The notes under the pieces are model-generated. The model did not search any database. It had not been told where the DNA came from and saw nothing but the letters and a program-made list of their open reading frames with translations. Below, one piece after another: positions 33,000 to 43,139 of a stretch of DNA of 64,000 nt (its first letter is position 1; each line of letters begins with the position of its first letter). The DNA is from Anaeromicropila herbilytica (GTDB lineage Bacteria > Bacillota > Clostridia > Lachnospirales > Lachnospiraceae): the NCBI RefSeq assembly GCF_016591975.1, contig NZ_AP024169.1:706001-770000 (forward strand). Direction: 5' to 3'. The translations under genes and the position numbers were made by a program.

Positions 33000-35651
33000 A
33001 TGATAAAAAAATTAGTGATAGGAATATTAGCTCATGTAGATGCAGGCAAGACTACTTTATCAGAGAGTTTACTTTATCTAAGTGGTAAGATTGGTAGATT
33101 AGGAAGAGTCGATAAAAAAGATGCATATTTAGATAATTATGAATTAGAAAGAGAAAGAGGAATCACCATTTTCTCGAAGCAAGCAATGTTAGAAGTAGGG
33201 GATACGCAGATTACCCTTTTGGATACCCCAGGACACGTGGATTTTTCAGCGGAAATGGAGAGGACATTACAGGTATTAGACTATGCAATTCTAGTAATCA
33301 GTGGCATGGATGGCGTACAGGGACATACGAGAACATTATGGGGCTTACTTAAGATGTACGGGATTCCGGTTTTTATATTCATTAATAAAATGGATCAGAG
33401 TGGAACGGATAAACTTAAGCTAATGAAAGAAATAAGAAAACAGTTGGATGATGCTTGTGTAGAGTTTGGACAAGTAGAGGAAGATGTATTTTATGATCAA
33501 CTAGCTATGTGCGATGAGAATATTATGGAATCCTATTTGGATACAGGCTGTATCAAGGATGAACAGATGATAGAGGCAATTAAGGAACGTAAAGTATACC
33601 CTTGCTACTTTGGCTCTGCACTACGATTAGAAGGTGTGGAAGAATTGATGGGAGGAGTCGATGCCTATACCAAGACACCAGCTTATTCAGAAGAATTCGG
33701 AGCTAGGATCTTTAAGATATCAAGAGATGAACAGGGGAATCGCTTGACGCATATGAAGATTACCGGTGGTAAGCTTAAGGTAAGAGATTCCTTAACAAAT
33801 GGCATATGGGAAGAGAAAGTCAATCAGATTCGCCTCTACTCTGGACAGAAATATGAGGCCGTAAATGACCTTAAGGCAGGTTCTATCTGTGCAGTAACAG
33901 GTTTAAGCCAGACAAAGCCAGGGGAATGGTTAGGAATAGAGGAGTACTCGAACACACCAATATTAGAACCAGTATTGTCCTATCAGATTATACTTCCAGA
34001 AGGCATGGATCCTAAAGTGATGCTTCCTAAATTACGAGAGATTGAAGAGGAAGAACCAGAACTTCATATCATATGGGAGGAACATTTACAAGAGATTCAA
34101 GCTCAGATTATGGGTGAAGTTCAGATTGAGATACTACAGAGTCTTATCAAAAGCCGTTTTGGTGTCTTAGTGACTTTTGATTCAGGAAGAATTGTTTATA
34201 AAGAGACGATTGAAAATGTAGTAGAGGGAGTAGGGCATTTTGAACCATTGAGACATTATGCAGAGGTTCATCTACTAATGGAACCAGGCGAACTAGGAAG
34301 TGGCCTAGTATATCAGAATGATTGTAGTGAAGATGAATTGAGTAAGAACTGGCAGAGGCTAGTCCTAACTCATCTGGAGGAGAAGATTCATAGAGGAGTC
34401 TTAACAGGATCCTCAATCACTGATATGAAGATTACGCTAGTCGCAGGAAGAGCTCATAATAAACATACTGAAGGTGGTGACTTTAGGGAGGCAACCTATC
34501 GTGCCGTTAGACAGGGGCTAAAAGAAGCGAAATCTGTAGTGTTGGAGCCTTATTATGCCTTTCAGTTGGAAATACCTGAGAAAATGGTAGGTAGAGCGAT
34601 GGTAGACATTGAGAAAATGCATGGTAACTGTGAGATATCAGAGACAAATGGCGAGACTTCAATTCTGATAGGAAGTGCACCTGTTGTTACTATGAGAAAT
34701 TATCAGAAAGAGGTTACAGCGTATACCAAAGGGCTTGGTAGACTATTCTGTACTCTGAAAGGGTATGAACCATGTCATAATGAGGTAGAGGTAATAGAGA
34801 GTATTGGATACGATTCAGAGAGAGATCTGGATAATCCAACAAGTTCCGTCTTCTGCACTCATGGAGCGGGATATCTGGTGAATTGGGATGAAGTGAAGAG
34901 TCACATGCATGTAGAAAGTTATCTTAAGCAAAGAAAAGAACCAGCTGAAGAAATTTTTAGAACACAGGCTCCTGTAACAGAGGAGGGATGGATTGATACT
35001 GAGGAGATTGATCAGATTATTAATAGCACGTTCTATGCTAATCAGGGAAGAAAGTCGATATGGAAAAAACGTAAAAGTGCAAGTGAGAGCTACTATAAAT
35101 CCAGTTCTAATGCAACGAAACCAAGAGAAACTAAGGAAGAATATCTCCTTGTGGATGGCTATAACATTATTCATGCATGGCCAGAACTGAAAGATCTTGT
35201 AGAGGATAATATGGATGGTGCGAGAATGAGATTACTAGAAGCACTCAGTAATTATCAAGGAATTCGAAAGTGCCAGATCATTGTAGTGTTTGATGCTTAC
35301 CGTGTGGAAGGGCACGTGGAGGAGATAACGGATTATCATAATGTTCATATGGTATTTACAAGGGAAGCACAAACAGCCGATCAGTATATTGAAAAGTTCG
35401 CTCATGATAACAATCAGAAATATAATATAGTAGTTGCAACATCGGATGGTCTGCAACAGATTATTATAAGAGGAGCAGGAGCTAGCTTATTATCTGCAAG
35501 AGAACTTAAGGTTGAGATGGAAGAAGCAAATCATAGAGTCAAGCAGGAATATGAAGAAAAACAGGAAAAAGGACGACATTATCTGTTTGATTCCTTGACT
35601 GGAGAAGCTAGGGAGAAGATGGAGGAGTGGAGGCTCAAAGAGAAGGAATAG
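33000..35651 (+). CDS. TetM-like ribosomal-protection GTPase fused to a YacP/Rae1-type NYN nuclease domain
   Basis: An 883-residue fusion. Residues 1 to about 655 are an EF-G-like translation GTPase of the TetM/TetO group: G1 AHVDAGKTT, switch I RGITI, G3 DTPGHVDF, G4 NKMD, followed by EF-G domains II-V. After a basic linker, residues about 720-883 form a NYN/PIN-like domain (EEYLLVDGYNIIHAWPEL, IVVFDAYRVEGH, ADQYIE, VVATSDGLQQ), matching YacP, known in Bacillus subtilis as Rae1, a ribosome A-site mRNA endonuclease. The acidic residues expected at the active site are present. True tetracycline resistance is not implied; the fusion suggests a ribosome-rescue or mRNA-quality role. It is not in an operon and is preceded by a leader ORF. 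Confidence 0.85.
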   Translation: MIKKLVIGILAHVDAGKTTLSESLLYLSGKIGRLGRVDKKDAYLDNYELERERGITIFSKQAMLEVGDTQITLLDTPGHVDFSAEMERTLQVLDYAILVISGMDGVQGHTRTLWGLLKMYGIPVFIFINKMDQSGTDKLKLMKEIRKQLDDACVEFGQVEEDVFYDQLAMCDENIMESYLDTGCIKDEQMIEAIKERKVYPCYFGSALRLEGVEELMGGVDAYTKTPAYSEEFGARIFKISRDEQGNRLTHMKITGGKLKVRDSLTNGIWEEKVNQIRLYSGQKYEAVNDLKAGSICAVTGLSQTKPGEWLGIEEYSNTPILEPVLSYQIILPEGMDPKVMLPKLREIEEEEPELHIIWEEHLQEIQAQIMGEVQIEILQSLIKSRFGVLVTFDSGRIVYKETIENVVEGVGHFEPLRHYAEVHLLMEPGELGSGLVYQNDCSEDELSKNWQRLVLTHLEEKIHRGVLTGSSITDMKITLVAGRAHNKHTEGGDFREATYRAVRQGLKEAKSVVLEPYYAFQLEIPEKMVGRAMVDIEKMHGNCEISETNGETSILIGSAPVVTMRNYQKEVTAYTKGLGRLFCTLKGYEPCHNEVEVIESIGYDSERDLDNPTSSVFCTHGAGYLVNWDEVKSHMHVESYLKQRKEPAEEIFRTQAPVTEEGWIDTEEIDQIINSTFYANQGRKSIWKKRKSASESYYKSSSNATKPRETKEEYLLVDGYNIIHAWPELKDLVEDNMDGARMRLLEALSNYQGIRKCQIIVVFDAYRVEGHVEEITDYHNVHMVFTREAQTADQYIEKFAHDNNQKYNIVVATSDGLQQIIIRGAGASLLSARELKVEMEEANHRVKQEYEEKQEKGRHYLFDSLTGEAREKMEEWRLKEKE

Positions 35652-35709
35652 TCTCGCTTAAAGCGCGCGAGACATTAGGAATATAAGAAATATAAATAGC
35701 GAATGAATG

Positions 35710-35745
35710 AAGCCAGTAGGTAAAATCTACTGGCTTTAATATGTT
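35710..35745 (+). terminator. Terminator after TetM-NYN gene
   Basis: AAGCCAGTAG (35710-35719) pairs with CTACTGGCTT (35727-35736), followed by TAATATGTT; the T tract is short. From 35746 to 35997 there is no gene; a GC-richer stretch at about 35910-35965 contains TGCCC/GGGCA complementarity and two GGAGG-like sites that may form a leader for the protease gene. Confidence 0.6.
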
Positions 35746-35997
35746 AAAAACAAAGTAATTAAATTAAGCAAAATCCATCCAACACTATATAAATAAAAGA
35801 ATTTATTTATATATGAATATTTATAAATTATCTGAATATAATTACCTTAAATATTTTTAAAGAACTCGCAAAATTATTGTAAGAATAAATAAGGTGATAA
35901 ATCTCAAGGTAGCGCAAAGTCATGTGCCCAAAAGAGAAGGGAGGAATTATGAGGGGCAAATTCTTTTAAAAATATAGTAGGATAGGAGTGTTTTAAA

Positions 35998-38900
35998 ATG
36001 ACTAGGAGGAAAGTAAGAAGATTACTAACTGTATTATTAGTCTTTGCAATGATTATTAATTCAGTTCCAGCTCTTGCACAAAGCAATAACTCTCTGCCGT
36101 TTTCATCAACAAAAGGGGATCTAAAAACAGAAGCAATGAACAAGATAGAATCGGGATTTCTTGATTCTATTGGTGATGGAGAGTATGCAGAAGCAATCGT
36201 CTATCTAAAGAGTCAGGTAGACAGTATGGGGGTCGCGAAGGAAGCAAAAAGTGAACTTTCATCGGCCTTAACACCAAGTAGTACAAAAGTTGAGGTAAGA
36301 AAAGAAGTAATTGATGCGTTAAAAGACAATGCTGAGAACACACAACAGAAGTTATTAAAGTACATAACACAGGAAAAGAGTAAGGGAAGCGTAGAAGAGT
36401 ACACACCATATTACATCATTAATGCAGTATATATTAAGGCCCAAAAAGATGTCATTCGCAATATGGCTTACATGGATGAAGTAGAGAAAATCTATAAGAA
36501 CAAAATTGTGAAACTAGACGAGCCTAAAGTATCTAAGGTAAAGATTCAAGCAAATGAGAATGGTGTAGAGTGGAATGTTGAAAAAGTAAAAGCAGATGAA
36601 GTATGGGATCTTGGAATTGATGGAACGGGAGTTGTAGTAGGAACTATCGATACAGGAGCAACTTGGACACACCCAGCGCTTCAGGCAAAATGGAGAGGCT
36701 ATAATCCTAACGATCCAGATCATCCAAATGCAACAGGCAATTGGTATGATCCTATTAATAATAGTGCACTTCCAGTGGATGAACCAAGTATTCCACATGG
36801 AACTCATGTCCTAGGTACTATCTTGGGTCAAGAGAAAGATGGAAGTAACAAGATTGGAGTAGCACCAGGAGCAAAATGGATTGCAGCCAAAGCATTTACA
36901 GCAGATGGTGGTTCTGATAATAATATACTATCTGGAGCTCAGTGGATGCTTGCACCAGGTGGAGATGCTTCAGCAGCACCAGATGTCATTAATAACTCAT
37001 GGGGTGGCGGTACTGGATTAGATGAGTGGTTTAGACCTATGGTCACAGCTTGGGTAGCAGCTGGAATCATTCCAGTATTTGCATCAGGAAACCAGAAAAA
37101 TGGTGGAGCACCTGTAGGATCCGTAAGCTCACCAGCCAATTATCCAGAAAGTTTCGCAGTTGGAGCTACTGATATTAATAATCAAAGGGGCGATTTCTCA
37201 CAAAGAGGACCAGGACCATATCATAATTTAAAGCCTGACGTATCAGCTCCTGGGGTTAATATTCGTTCCTCTGTTCCTGGAGGTTATGAAAGTGGTTGGG
37301 ACGGAACAAGTATGGCAACACCAGCAGTAGTAGGTACGATTGCGTTAATCTTGTCTGCGAATCATTCTCTTTCAATTGAAGAAGTAGAATCTTTGCTGAA
37401 AGATACAGCGGTACATTTGGAAGATACGGATGACGCTGGATATCCGAATAATGGGTATGGATATGGATTAATTGACGCCTTTGAAGCAGTATCAAGAATT
37501 GCGAAAGGCACTGGTACAATTGAAGGAAAAGTAACCATAGAAGGTGAAGATACAGCAAGTCCAGTAATTGGTCATACGCAGAAAGTAACAGAGACTTTCT
37601 CTGGTTCTGACCTTGAGATTAGTGCAGATATATCAGATGATGTATCGATTACAGATACACAGTTGTTAGTAAAACAAGATGGCAAATCCTATTGGGTAAC
37701 ATTACCTATGACTAGAAAATCAGGAGATTATAAAGCGGGTACCTATTCGGGAACAATACCAAGTGATCTTATCAAACAACCAGGAATTTCTTATAAGATT
37801 ATAGCAGTTGACTATGATAATAATGAAGTCGCTTCTGATGAGTATAAGATTGTAGTTAAATTTGGAGCTGTACCAGATGAGTATACGACGGATTTTGAAA
37901 GTAATCCTGTCGGTTGGATCTTAGGTGGTGACTGGCAATGGGGTGAACCGAAAGAGGGTGTTGGCCCAGATGCATTCAGTGGTACAAAGTTAATCGGTAC
38001 GAATCTTTCAGGTAATTATTCGAATAGTTCAGATAGTATTTTAGTTACGGCTCCGCTTGATTTAAGAAATTCTAGTTTAACTTTTGCTCAGTTTAGAGTA
38101 AACCAGTGGTATGATATAGAGAATAATGCAGATTTAGGTGCTATCTATATAACTAATAATTACGGAGATACGTGGAATCAGGTTGGACCTACTTATACAG
38201 GAACTGGGACTCAGTGGAAAGAAATTGCCATTAACTTGAATCCATATATAGGCTCATCGAATCCAATCTATATAGCATTCAGATTGAAGACAAATGCTAG
38301 TACACAAAAGGTAGGATGGTATCTTGACAATGCAAAATTAATTGCTACCGATCAGGAAGTACCAACTACACCAACAAATCTAAGCGGTAGAATTCTATTT
38401 AATAATGTAGCATTACAATGGGACGCATCATCAGATAATGACATACAAGGATATAAGGTGTATCGTTCAGAAGTGGCAGATGGTGAATATACACTTCTAG
38501 GTGAGACTTCTGGTACTACTTTAGAAGATCATAACATAGTAGCAAATAGAGCTTATTACTATAAGGTTGCAGCCTATGATTATGCAGGAAATAATAGCGT
38601 ATTAACAGCTCCATTAACGGTAAATGTTGGAGCACTTGGACAGTATACATATGTAGCTGACTTTGAACAAAATAATGGTAACTTTACAACAGGAGGAACA
38701 AATAATTCATGGGAATGGGGAGTACCTACCTCTGGACCAGGAAATGCAATGTGTGGCCAAAAAGTATGGGCAACTAACCTGTCTGGCAGTTATCAAAATG
38801 GAAGCAATTGCTTTATCGAGTCTTCACAGTTTCAATTACCTACTGGTCAAAGTAGCGTGTTATCTATTGGCCAATGGTATGAATTAGAGAATAATTATGA

Positions 38901-41493
38901 TAAAGGATATATTCAGATATCAAAGAAGAACGGAGACAGTTGGTCTGATTGGGCAAATATTGCACCTTCTGGATTCATAACAGGAAATGGAATGACATGG
39001 AGTCAACTTGATATACCAATTGATTCATCTTATAATGGCAAAACGGTAAAAATAAGATTCGTATTAACTTCGGATGGTTCTGTAGCAAAAACTGGATTGT
39101 ATATTGACTATGTATTCGTTAATACATCTACTGGAGTTGCAAAGAAGATAGAACAAAAGAAAGAGTTAAAGCTTGGTAATACTGTGACTACAAAGAAAGA
39201 AACAGAGTTAAAGCCACTTACATTAAAATTAGATAATATTAAGTCCATTCAAAAGGGCAAATATACAACCGTAAATGATTCAGCGGTTCAATCTATTTCA
39301 CCATCAAGCAATGGATTACCTGTGGATGCTATGGTTACAGTTATTGAAACAGGAAAAAGTGTAAGGACGAATCCAGCAACAGGAAAGTATACTCTAAAAC
39401 ATGCTGCAAATAAAGGCGATGAAACTTGGACATTAAAAGCAGAAGCATATGGTTATTATCCAGCAGAAGTCAAAGTCCATCTGGGTGAAGATCAAGTTAT
39501 TAAGATGAATATTAAGTTGGAGGAAATCCCAAAGGGAACCATTGCAGGTAAAATAGTAGATCGCTACTCCAAAGCACCTGTTGCCAACGCCACGATAAGA
39601 GTAAAAGAAGATTCCAAGGTAGCAGCCGTTACTTCAAATCAAAATGGTGAATTTACAATACCAAATGTGTATGCAGGAATATATACGCTTAAGGTAATCG
39701 CTGATGAGTTCGAATCAGGAGAAGGGAACATAACAGTAGTAGGAAATAAAACAACAGATACTGAAATTGGACTAAAGAGATTCGTAGGATATGAAGAAGA
39801 AATAGCATATGATGATGGAACAGGGGAAAACGCACTTGTACTGAATACTGCAGGTAATGGATTGGCAATACGAGTAACCCCATCCCAGTACGGCAAAGTA
39901 AAAGGAGCTAACATATTCTTCTGGGGCGATAATTGGCCATCACCAGGAGGAACTCAAATTGGTATAACAATATATGATACAGATTCAGCGGGAAATCCAG
40001 TAAAATTGAATGTAAAGCCTAAGATTGTAAACGTTGTAAGAGGACAATGGAATTATATCGATTTATCGGAGTTTGCATTTGCAACAGATCGAGATTTCTT
40101 TATTGCTACCTCTCAAACAGCAATTGGAACTTCATCACCTGGAACTGGAATTGATGAATCAAGTCCTTATGCAGACAGATCGTATTTGTATTCAGGGGAT
40201 ACCTTTAAAAAGTTAAAGGATGAAGATACCAAGGGCGGATTAATGATAAGAGCAAGAATGGAATATTCCGTTGATACACCTGAAATCACGAATCTTAAAG
40301 ACATTACTTACACCAATCAGGATAATATTTTGGTAGAAGGTAAAGTTAAAGCAGACGGAAAAGTTAATTTATATGTAAATGGTACGAAAACTGGAGAATT
40401 AACTACAGCAAACAAAGCATTTAGTAAGCAGTTAGCACTGACTGAGGAGAGAAGCGTAATTACAGTAACGTCTGTATTGAATGGAAAAGAAACAGAACCA
40501 TCAGCTGCTAAAACAGTTATAAAAGATAAAGTTGCACCAGAACTTATCATTACTGGACCAAAGGATGGTATAGAGACAAATCAAAGGGTAGTAGATATTA
40601 CAGGAACTGTTACAGATACTAATTTTGACAAGTTAGAGCTCGATGGTGCAGCAGTAGAAGTTATAAATGGAGCCTTCCATATTGAAAAGATTGTAACAGA
40701 AGGAAACAATACATTTGCTTTAAAAGCATATGATCTAGCAGGTAATTCAACTGAAAAATCAGTAACTATAACCGTGAAAAAGGAACTTCCAGTGATTACT
40801 GATTTACAACCATCAGAAAATACGTATCTGACGACAGGAGACACACTTACTGTTAGTTTTCAAAGTGAGCCAGGAGGAAGTGGTGCTTTCCGTGTGGTTC
40901 TTCCAAGTGAAATATCACCACAGTCAAATAATAGGATTGTAATGAAAGAAGTATCACCAGGATATTATGTTGGAACCTGGGTGGCTCCAGAAGCTTCCGT
41001 AAATGGACTTAGAGTAGAGGCAGAATTTACTGATAACGCAGGAAATACGGTGACTGCAACTGCGAAAGGAACAATTAATGTTACAGCAGAGGAACAAGGA
41101 ATCAGAGAATTGACGCCTTCAAGTGATGTTAACTTAAAGGCAGGAGATGCACTAACAGTAAGCTTTCGTAGTACGAAAGGTGGAACAGCATCTTGCGAGA
41201 TGAAGTTTGCTAATCGTCTAAAAACATTTACCACTTCAATGACAGAAGTATCACCAGGATATTATGAATGGGTATGGGTTGTGCCAAAGGGTATGAATGT
41301 GGAGGGTATTACATTTGATGTCACCTTTACGGATGCAAATGGAAATACGATAACCGCAACTACAGCAGGCAAAGTGAATGTTCTGGATTCAGATGGTAGC
41401 GGAGACAATACAACCACGCCAACGACTCCTACAACGCCAGAGATTCCAAAGACACCTGGGGCACCTAGCAATGCAAGATTAATTAGAAGTTAG
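35998..41493 (+). CDS. Large secreted subtilisin-like protease (S8) with C-terminal accessory domains
   Basis: 1831 residues. A signal peptide (about 1-28, ending ALAQ) is followed by an I9-like propeptide, then a subtilase domain (about 195-500) with catalytic Asp218 (TIDTGAT), His270 (HGTHV) and Ser438 (GTSMATPA), similar to bacillopeptidase F. Downstream are two repeated carbohydrate/MAM-like modules (TDFESNPVGWILGGDWQWG near 630, DFEQNNGNF near 885), an FN3 domain between them (about 795-870), two carboxypeptidase-regulatory-like folds, and Ig-like domains to the end, finishing in a Thr/Pro linker. No LPXTG, SLH or transmembrane anchor is seen, so it is probably released or bound through its modules. 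It likely degrades extracellular protein for nutrition. Confidence 0.9.
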   Translation: MTRRKVRRLLTVLLVFAMIINSVPALAQSNNSLPFSSTKGDLKTEAMNKIESGFLDSIGDGEYAEAIVYLKSQVDSMGVAKEAKSELSSALTPSSTKVEVRKEVIDALKDNAENTQQKLLKYITQEKSKGSVEEYTPYYIINAVYIKAQKDVIRNMAYMDEVEKIYKNKIVKLDEPKVSKVKIQANENGVEWNVEKVKADEVWDLGIDGTGVVVGTIDTGATWTHPALQAKWRGYNPNDPDHPNATGNWYDPINNSALPVDEPSIPHGTHVLGTILGQEKDGSNKIGVAPGAKWIAAKAFTADGGSDNNILSGAQWMLAPGGDASAAPDVINNSWGGGTGLDEWFRPMVTAWVAAGIIPVFASGNQKNGGAPVGSVSSPANYPESFAVGATDINNQRGDFSQRGPGPYHNLKPDVSAPGVNIRSSVPGGYESGWDGTSMATPAVVGTIALILSANHSLSIEEVESLLKDTAVHLEDTDDAGYPNNGYGYGLIDAFEAVSRIAKGTGTIEGKVTIEGEDTASPVIGHTQKVTETFSGSDLEISADISDDVSITDTQLLVKQDGKSYWVTLPMTRKSGDYKAGTYSGTIPSDLIKQPGISYKIIAVDYDNNEVASDEYKIVVKFGAVPDEYTTDFESNPVGWILGGDWQWGEPKEGVGPDAFSGTKLIGTNLSGNYSNSSDSILVTAPLDLRNSSLTFAQFRVNQWYDIENNADLGAIYITNNYGDTWNQVGPTYTGTGTQWKEIAINLNPYIGSSNPIYIAFRLKTNASTQKVGWYLDNAKLIATDQEVPTTPTNLSGRILFNNVALQWDASSDNDIQGYKVYRSEVADGEYTLLGETSGTTLEDHNIVANRAYYYKVAAYDYAGNNSVLTAPLTVNVGALGQYTYVADFEQNNGNFTTGGTNNSWEWGVPTSGPGNAMCGQKVWATNLSGSYQNGSNCFIESSQFQLPTGQSSVLSIGQWYELENNYDKGYIQISKKNGDSWSDWANIAPSGFITGNGMTWSQLDIPIDSSYNGKTVKIRFVLTSDGSVAKTGLYIDYVFVNTSTGVAKKIEQKKELKLGNTVTTKKETELKPLTLKLDNIKSIQKGKYTTVNDSAVQSISPSSNGLPVDAMVTVIETGKSVRTNPATGKYTLKHAANKGDETWTLKAEAYGYYPAEVKVHLGEDQVIKMNIKLEEIPKGTIAGKIVDRYSKAPVANATIRVKEDSKVAAVTSNQNGEFTIPNVYAGIYTLKVIADEFESGEGNITVVGNKTTDTEIGLKRFVGYEEEIAYDDGTGENALVLNTAGNGLAIRVTPSQYGKVKGANIFFWGDNWPSPGGTQIGITIYDTDSAGNPVKLNVKPKIVNVVRGQWNYIDLSEFAFATDRDFFIATSQTAIGTSSPGTGIDESSPYADRSYLYSGDTFKKLKDEDTKGGLMIRARMEYSVDTPEITNLKDITYTNQDNILVEGKVKADGKVNLYVNGTKTGELTTANKAFSKQLALTEERSVITVTSVLNGKETEPSAAKTVIKDKVAPELIITGPKDGIETNQRVVDITGTVTDTNFDKLELDGAAVEVINGAFHIEKIVTEGNNTFALKAYDLAGNSTEKSVTITVKKELPVITDLQPSENTYLTTGDTLTVSFQSEPGGSGAFRVVLPSEISPQSNNRIVMKEVSPGYYVGTWVAPEASVNGLRVEAEFTDNAGNTVTATAKGTINVTAEEQGIRELTPSSDVNLKAGDALTVSFRSTKGGTASCEMKFANRLKTFTTSMTEVSPGYYEWVWVVPKGMNVEGITFDVTFTDANGNTITATTAGKVNVLDSDGSGDNTTTPTTPTTPEIPKTPGAPSNARLIRS

Positions 41494-41552
41494 GACTAAG
41501 ATAATATTAAATCAAAAGTTAATGTAGAATAGATAGGGAACACTATCTGAAT

Positions 41553-41604
41553 AAAGGCATTAGGAGGTAATGTGATATCACATCATCCTAATGCCTTTTT
41601 CTTA
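41553..41604. terminator. Bidirectional terminator between protease and sspH
   Basis: AAAGGCATTAGGA (41553-41565) pairs with TCCTAATGCCTTT (41586-41598), flanked by T on the plus side; the loop holds its own palindrome ATGTGATATCACAT (41570-41583). It can stop both converging transcripts. Confidence 0.88.
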
Positions 41605-41784
41605 TTGATTTTCTACTAATTGTGTTAAAGATACTTCCTGGCTATAATGAGGCTGGTTAAGAAAATGTATACTCGCAGTTTCTCTTCCTGAATTAACTTT
41701 TTCAATATATATAGGACGTCCTTCATAAGTGACATCAGCCATTACAAGTGAATTGGCTAATTCGGTTGCGCGTTTTCTATCCAT
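41602..41784 (-). CDS. sspH: H-type small acid-soluble spore protein
   Basis: A 60-residue protein matching the SspH family along its length: MDRKRATELANS at the N-terminus, VTYEGRPIYIEKV in the middle, and a C-terminal SQEVSLTQLVEN. SspH is a minor DNA-associated spore-core protein made in the forespore. A strong AAGGAGATAA ribosome site precedes the start on the minus strand. It shows the organism belongs to a spore-forming lineage. Confidence 0.88.
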   Translation of the reverse strand: MDRKRATELANSLVMADVTYEGRPIYIEKVNSGRETASIHFLNQPHYSQEVSLTQLVENQ

Positions 41785-41891
41785 AATTTTATCTCCTTTA
41801 TATCATTGTATGGAGATAGTGTTACACGACGTATGTTGAAATATTCTTTTAAAAATAAGTAACTAAGATGTAAAAGTTTAACATGCTCTAG

Positions 41892-42701
41892 TTAATCAAT
41901 CGTATCATTCTTATGTAGCAAAGTATTATGTAAATCAGCTTTTCTTAGAATAAATAACCCATATAAGAACATTGGGAGTAACATCAGAATAACTAATATT
42001 GCGCCTTCTAAGGAGGTTTGATGGATAGCTATAAAATTGCTTTTGCTTTTTAAATCTGAGAAGTTACCACAAATGTCAAAAAAAGCATGCATAATCATAG
42101 CAGGAATTACAGAGCCATTTCGTATCATACAAGCTCCAAAAAATACACCAAAGAAGATAGCATAAATAATTTGGCAACTAACAGAAAGCAGATCACCACG
42201 TCCATAGATTAGATTTGTTAGATGAGCCAAACCAAAGATTAGGCTAGACAATAAAACTGATTTGTATATACCCATTCTAGTATTGCCCCATTTATGTAGC
42301 ATCAGATTCATGATGGTACTTCGACATACCATTTCTTCGAAAACACCAACGGATATATAGTGGATTATGAAGAGCGACCATAATCCTAGTGATGCATTGA
42401 TATGAAGTTCACCAGTGAAAAAACTTTCTCCATTGATATAGCAGTAAATAAGAAGTGGGGCAATTAACCATACCTGTTTCCATGAACGGGGAGAACTAAT
42501 TCCAGCAGTTTTATAGAGATCAAGATATTTTAGCAAAATGATTAGCGCACCAGCAAAACAGAATTGTGTGATTGCTCCAATGGAATAATACCATACCTGT
42601 CCTTTATCTTTGGTTACTTCAGTACATAGTATTGCGAGAAGAAGAACAAGGATTGATGATATTACTGGATGATTTTTAATACGTTGTTTCAGTTGATTCA
42701 C
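41892..42701 (-). CDS. CPBP-family intramembrane metalloprotease (CAAX-protease-like)
   Basis: A 269-residue protein with about eight membrane helices and the ABI/CPBP motifs in order: EEMVCR (Glu122, Glu123, Arg127), FGLAH (His160) and HAFFD (His205, Asp209). The start is GTG at 42701 after GGAGGTATTTT. Family members process prenylated proteins in eukaryotes; bacterial ones act in bacteriocin immunity or unknown roles. It is a single gene. A large palindromic element lies upstream, between it and a divergent tetR gene. Confidence 0.85.
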   Translation of the reverse strand: MNQLKQRIKNHPVISSILVLLLAILCTEVTKDKGQVWYYSIGAITQFCFAGALIILLKYLDLYKTAGISSPRSWKQVWLIAPLLIYCYINGESFFTGELHINASLGLWSLFIIHYISVGVFEEMVCRSTIMNLMLHKWGNTRMGIYKSVLLSSLIFGLAHLTNLIYGRGDLLSVSCQIIYAIFFGVFFGACMIRNGSVIPAMIMHAFFDICGNFSDLKSKSNFIAIHQTSLEGAILVILMLLPMFLYGLFILRKADLHNTLLHKNDTID

Positions 42702-42814
42702 AAAATACCTCCGTTATAATTTTTGTTTTATTATATAATAATATGGTAATTATTTCACTATAAATTACGAAATTCTCTAGTGTAAATATTTCATAAAAGT
42801 ATCTAAAGAGAGCA

Positions 42815-43089
42815 CGACAAATGACCTGTTTGGGAGGTTGTCTAGGCAATTTGCACAAAACAGAAAAACTCATGCTTCATTGAATAGGTATAAGAAGATC
42901 TAGTTCTCAGACCATTTCATGTAAAACATATGCTAGGACAGATAACTCGCCTTGCTCAGACAGATCTGTCCTAGCATATAACACGAAATAATCCGAGAAC
43001 AAAATCTTCTAATACCTATTCAAAGGCGCAATCGCTTTTTCTGTTTTGTGCAAATTGCCAGGCTAGATTTTGAAACAGGTCATTTGTCG
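42815..43089. mobile_element. ~275-bp imperfect palindrome, MITE-like
   Basis: CGACAAATGACCTGTT (42815-42830) is exactly repeated in inverse at 43074-43089. Further inward, GCACAAAACAGAAAAA pairs with its complement near 43048, AATAGGTAT pairs with ATACCTATT, and ATATGCTAGGACAGAT (42928-42943) pairs with 42964-42979, all on one centre near 42952. There is no coding frame. Flanks give no clear target duplication. A non-autonomous fold-back element is the best reading. Confidence 0.55.
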
Positions 43090-43139
43090 GGCGACTCATC
43101 TAATACGATTAGATCAAATTATCTAGAGAGATTTTACAC

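Noticed and set aside
33000..35651. Calling the gene a tetracycline-resistance determinant
   Set aside because: It is only TetM-like, carries a fused nuclease domain, and matches a chromosomal family in Clostridia; resistance cannot be claimed from sequence.
35905..35965. Possible c-di-GMP (GEMM) riboswitch before the subtilase gene because of a GCGCAAAGTC string
   Set aside because: The flanking GEMM core, tetraloop and receptor are not present; similarity is limited to a few bases.
38663..38887. 74-codon plus-strand frame inside the subtilase gene
   Set aside because: An out-of-frame shadow of a well-supported gene.
42676..42873. 65-codon minus-strand frame upstream of the CPBP gene
   Set aside because: It is formed by the palindromic element and leader DNA and has no ribosome site.
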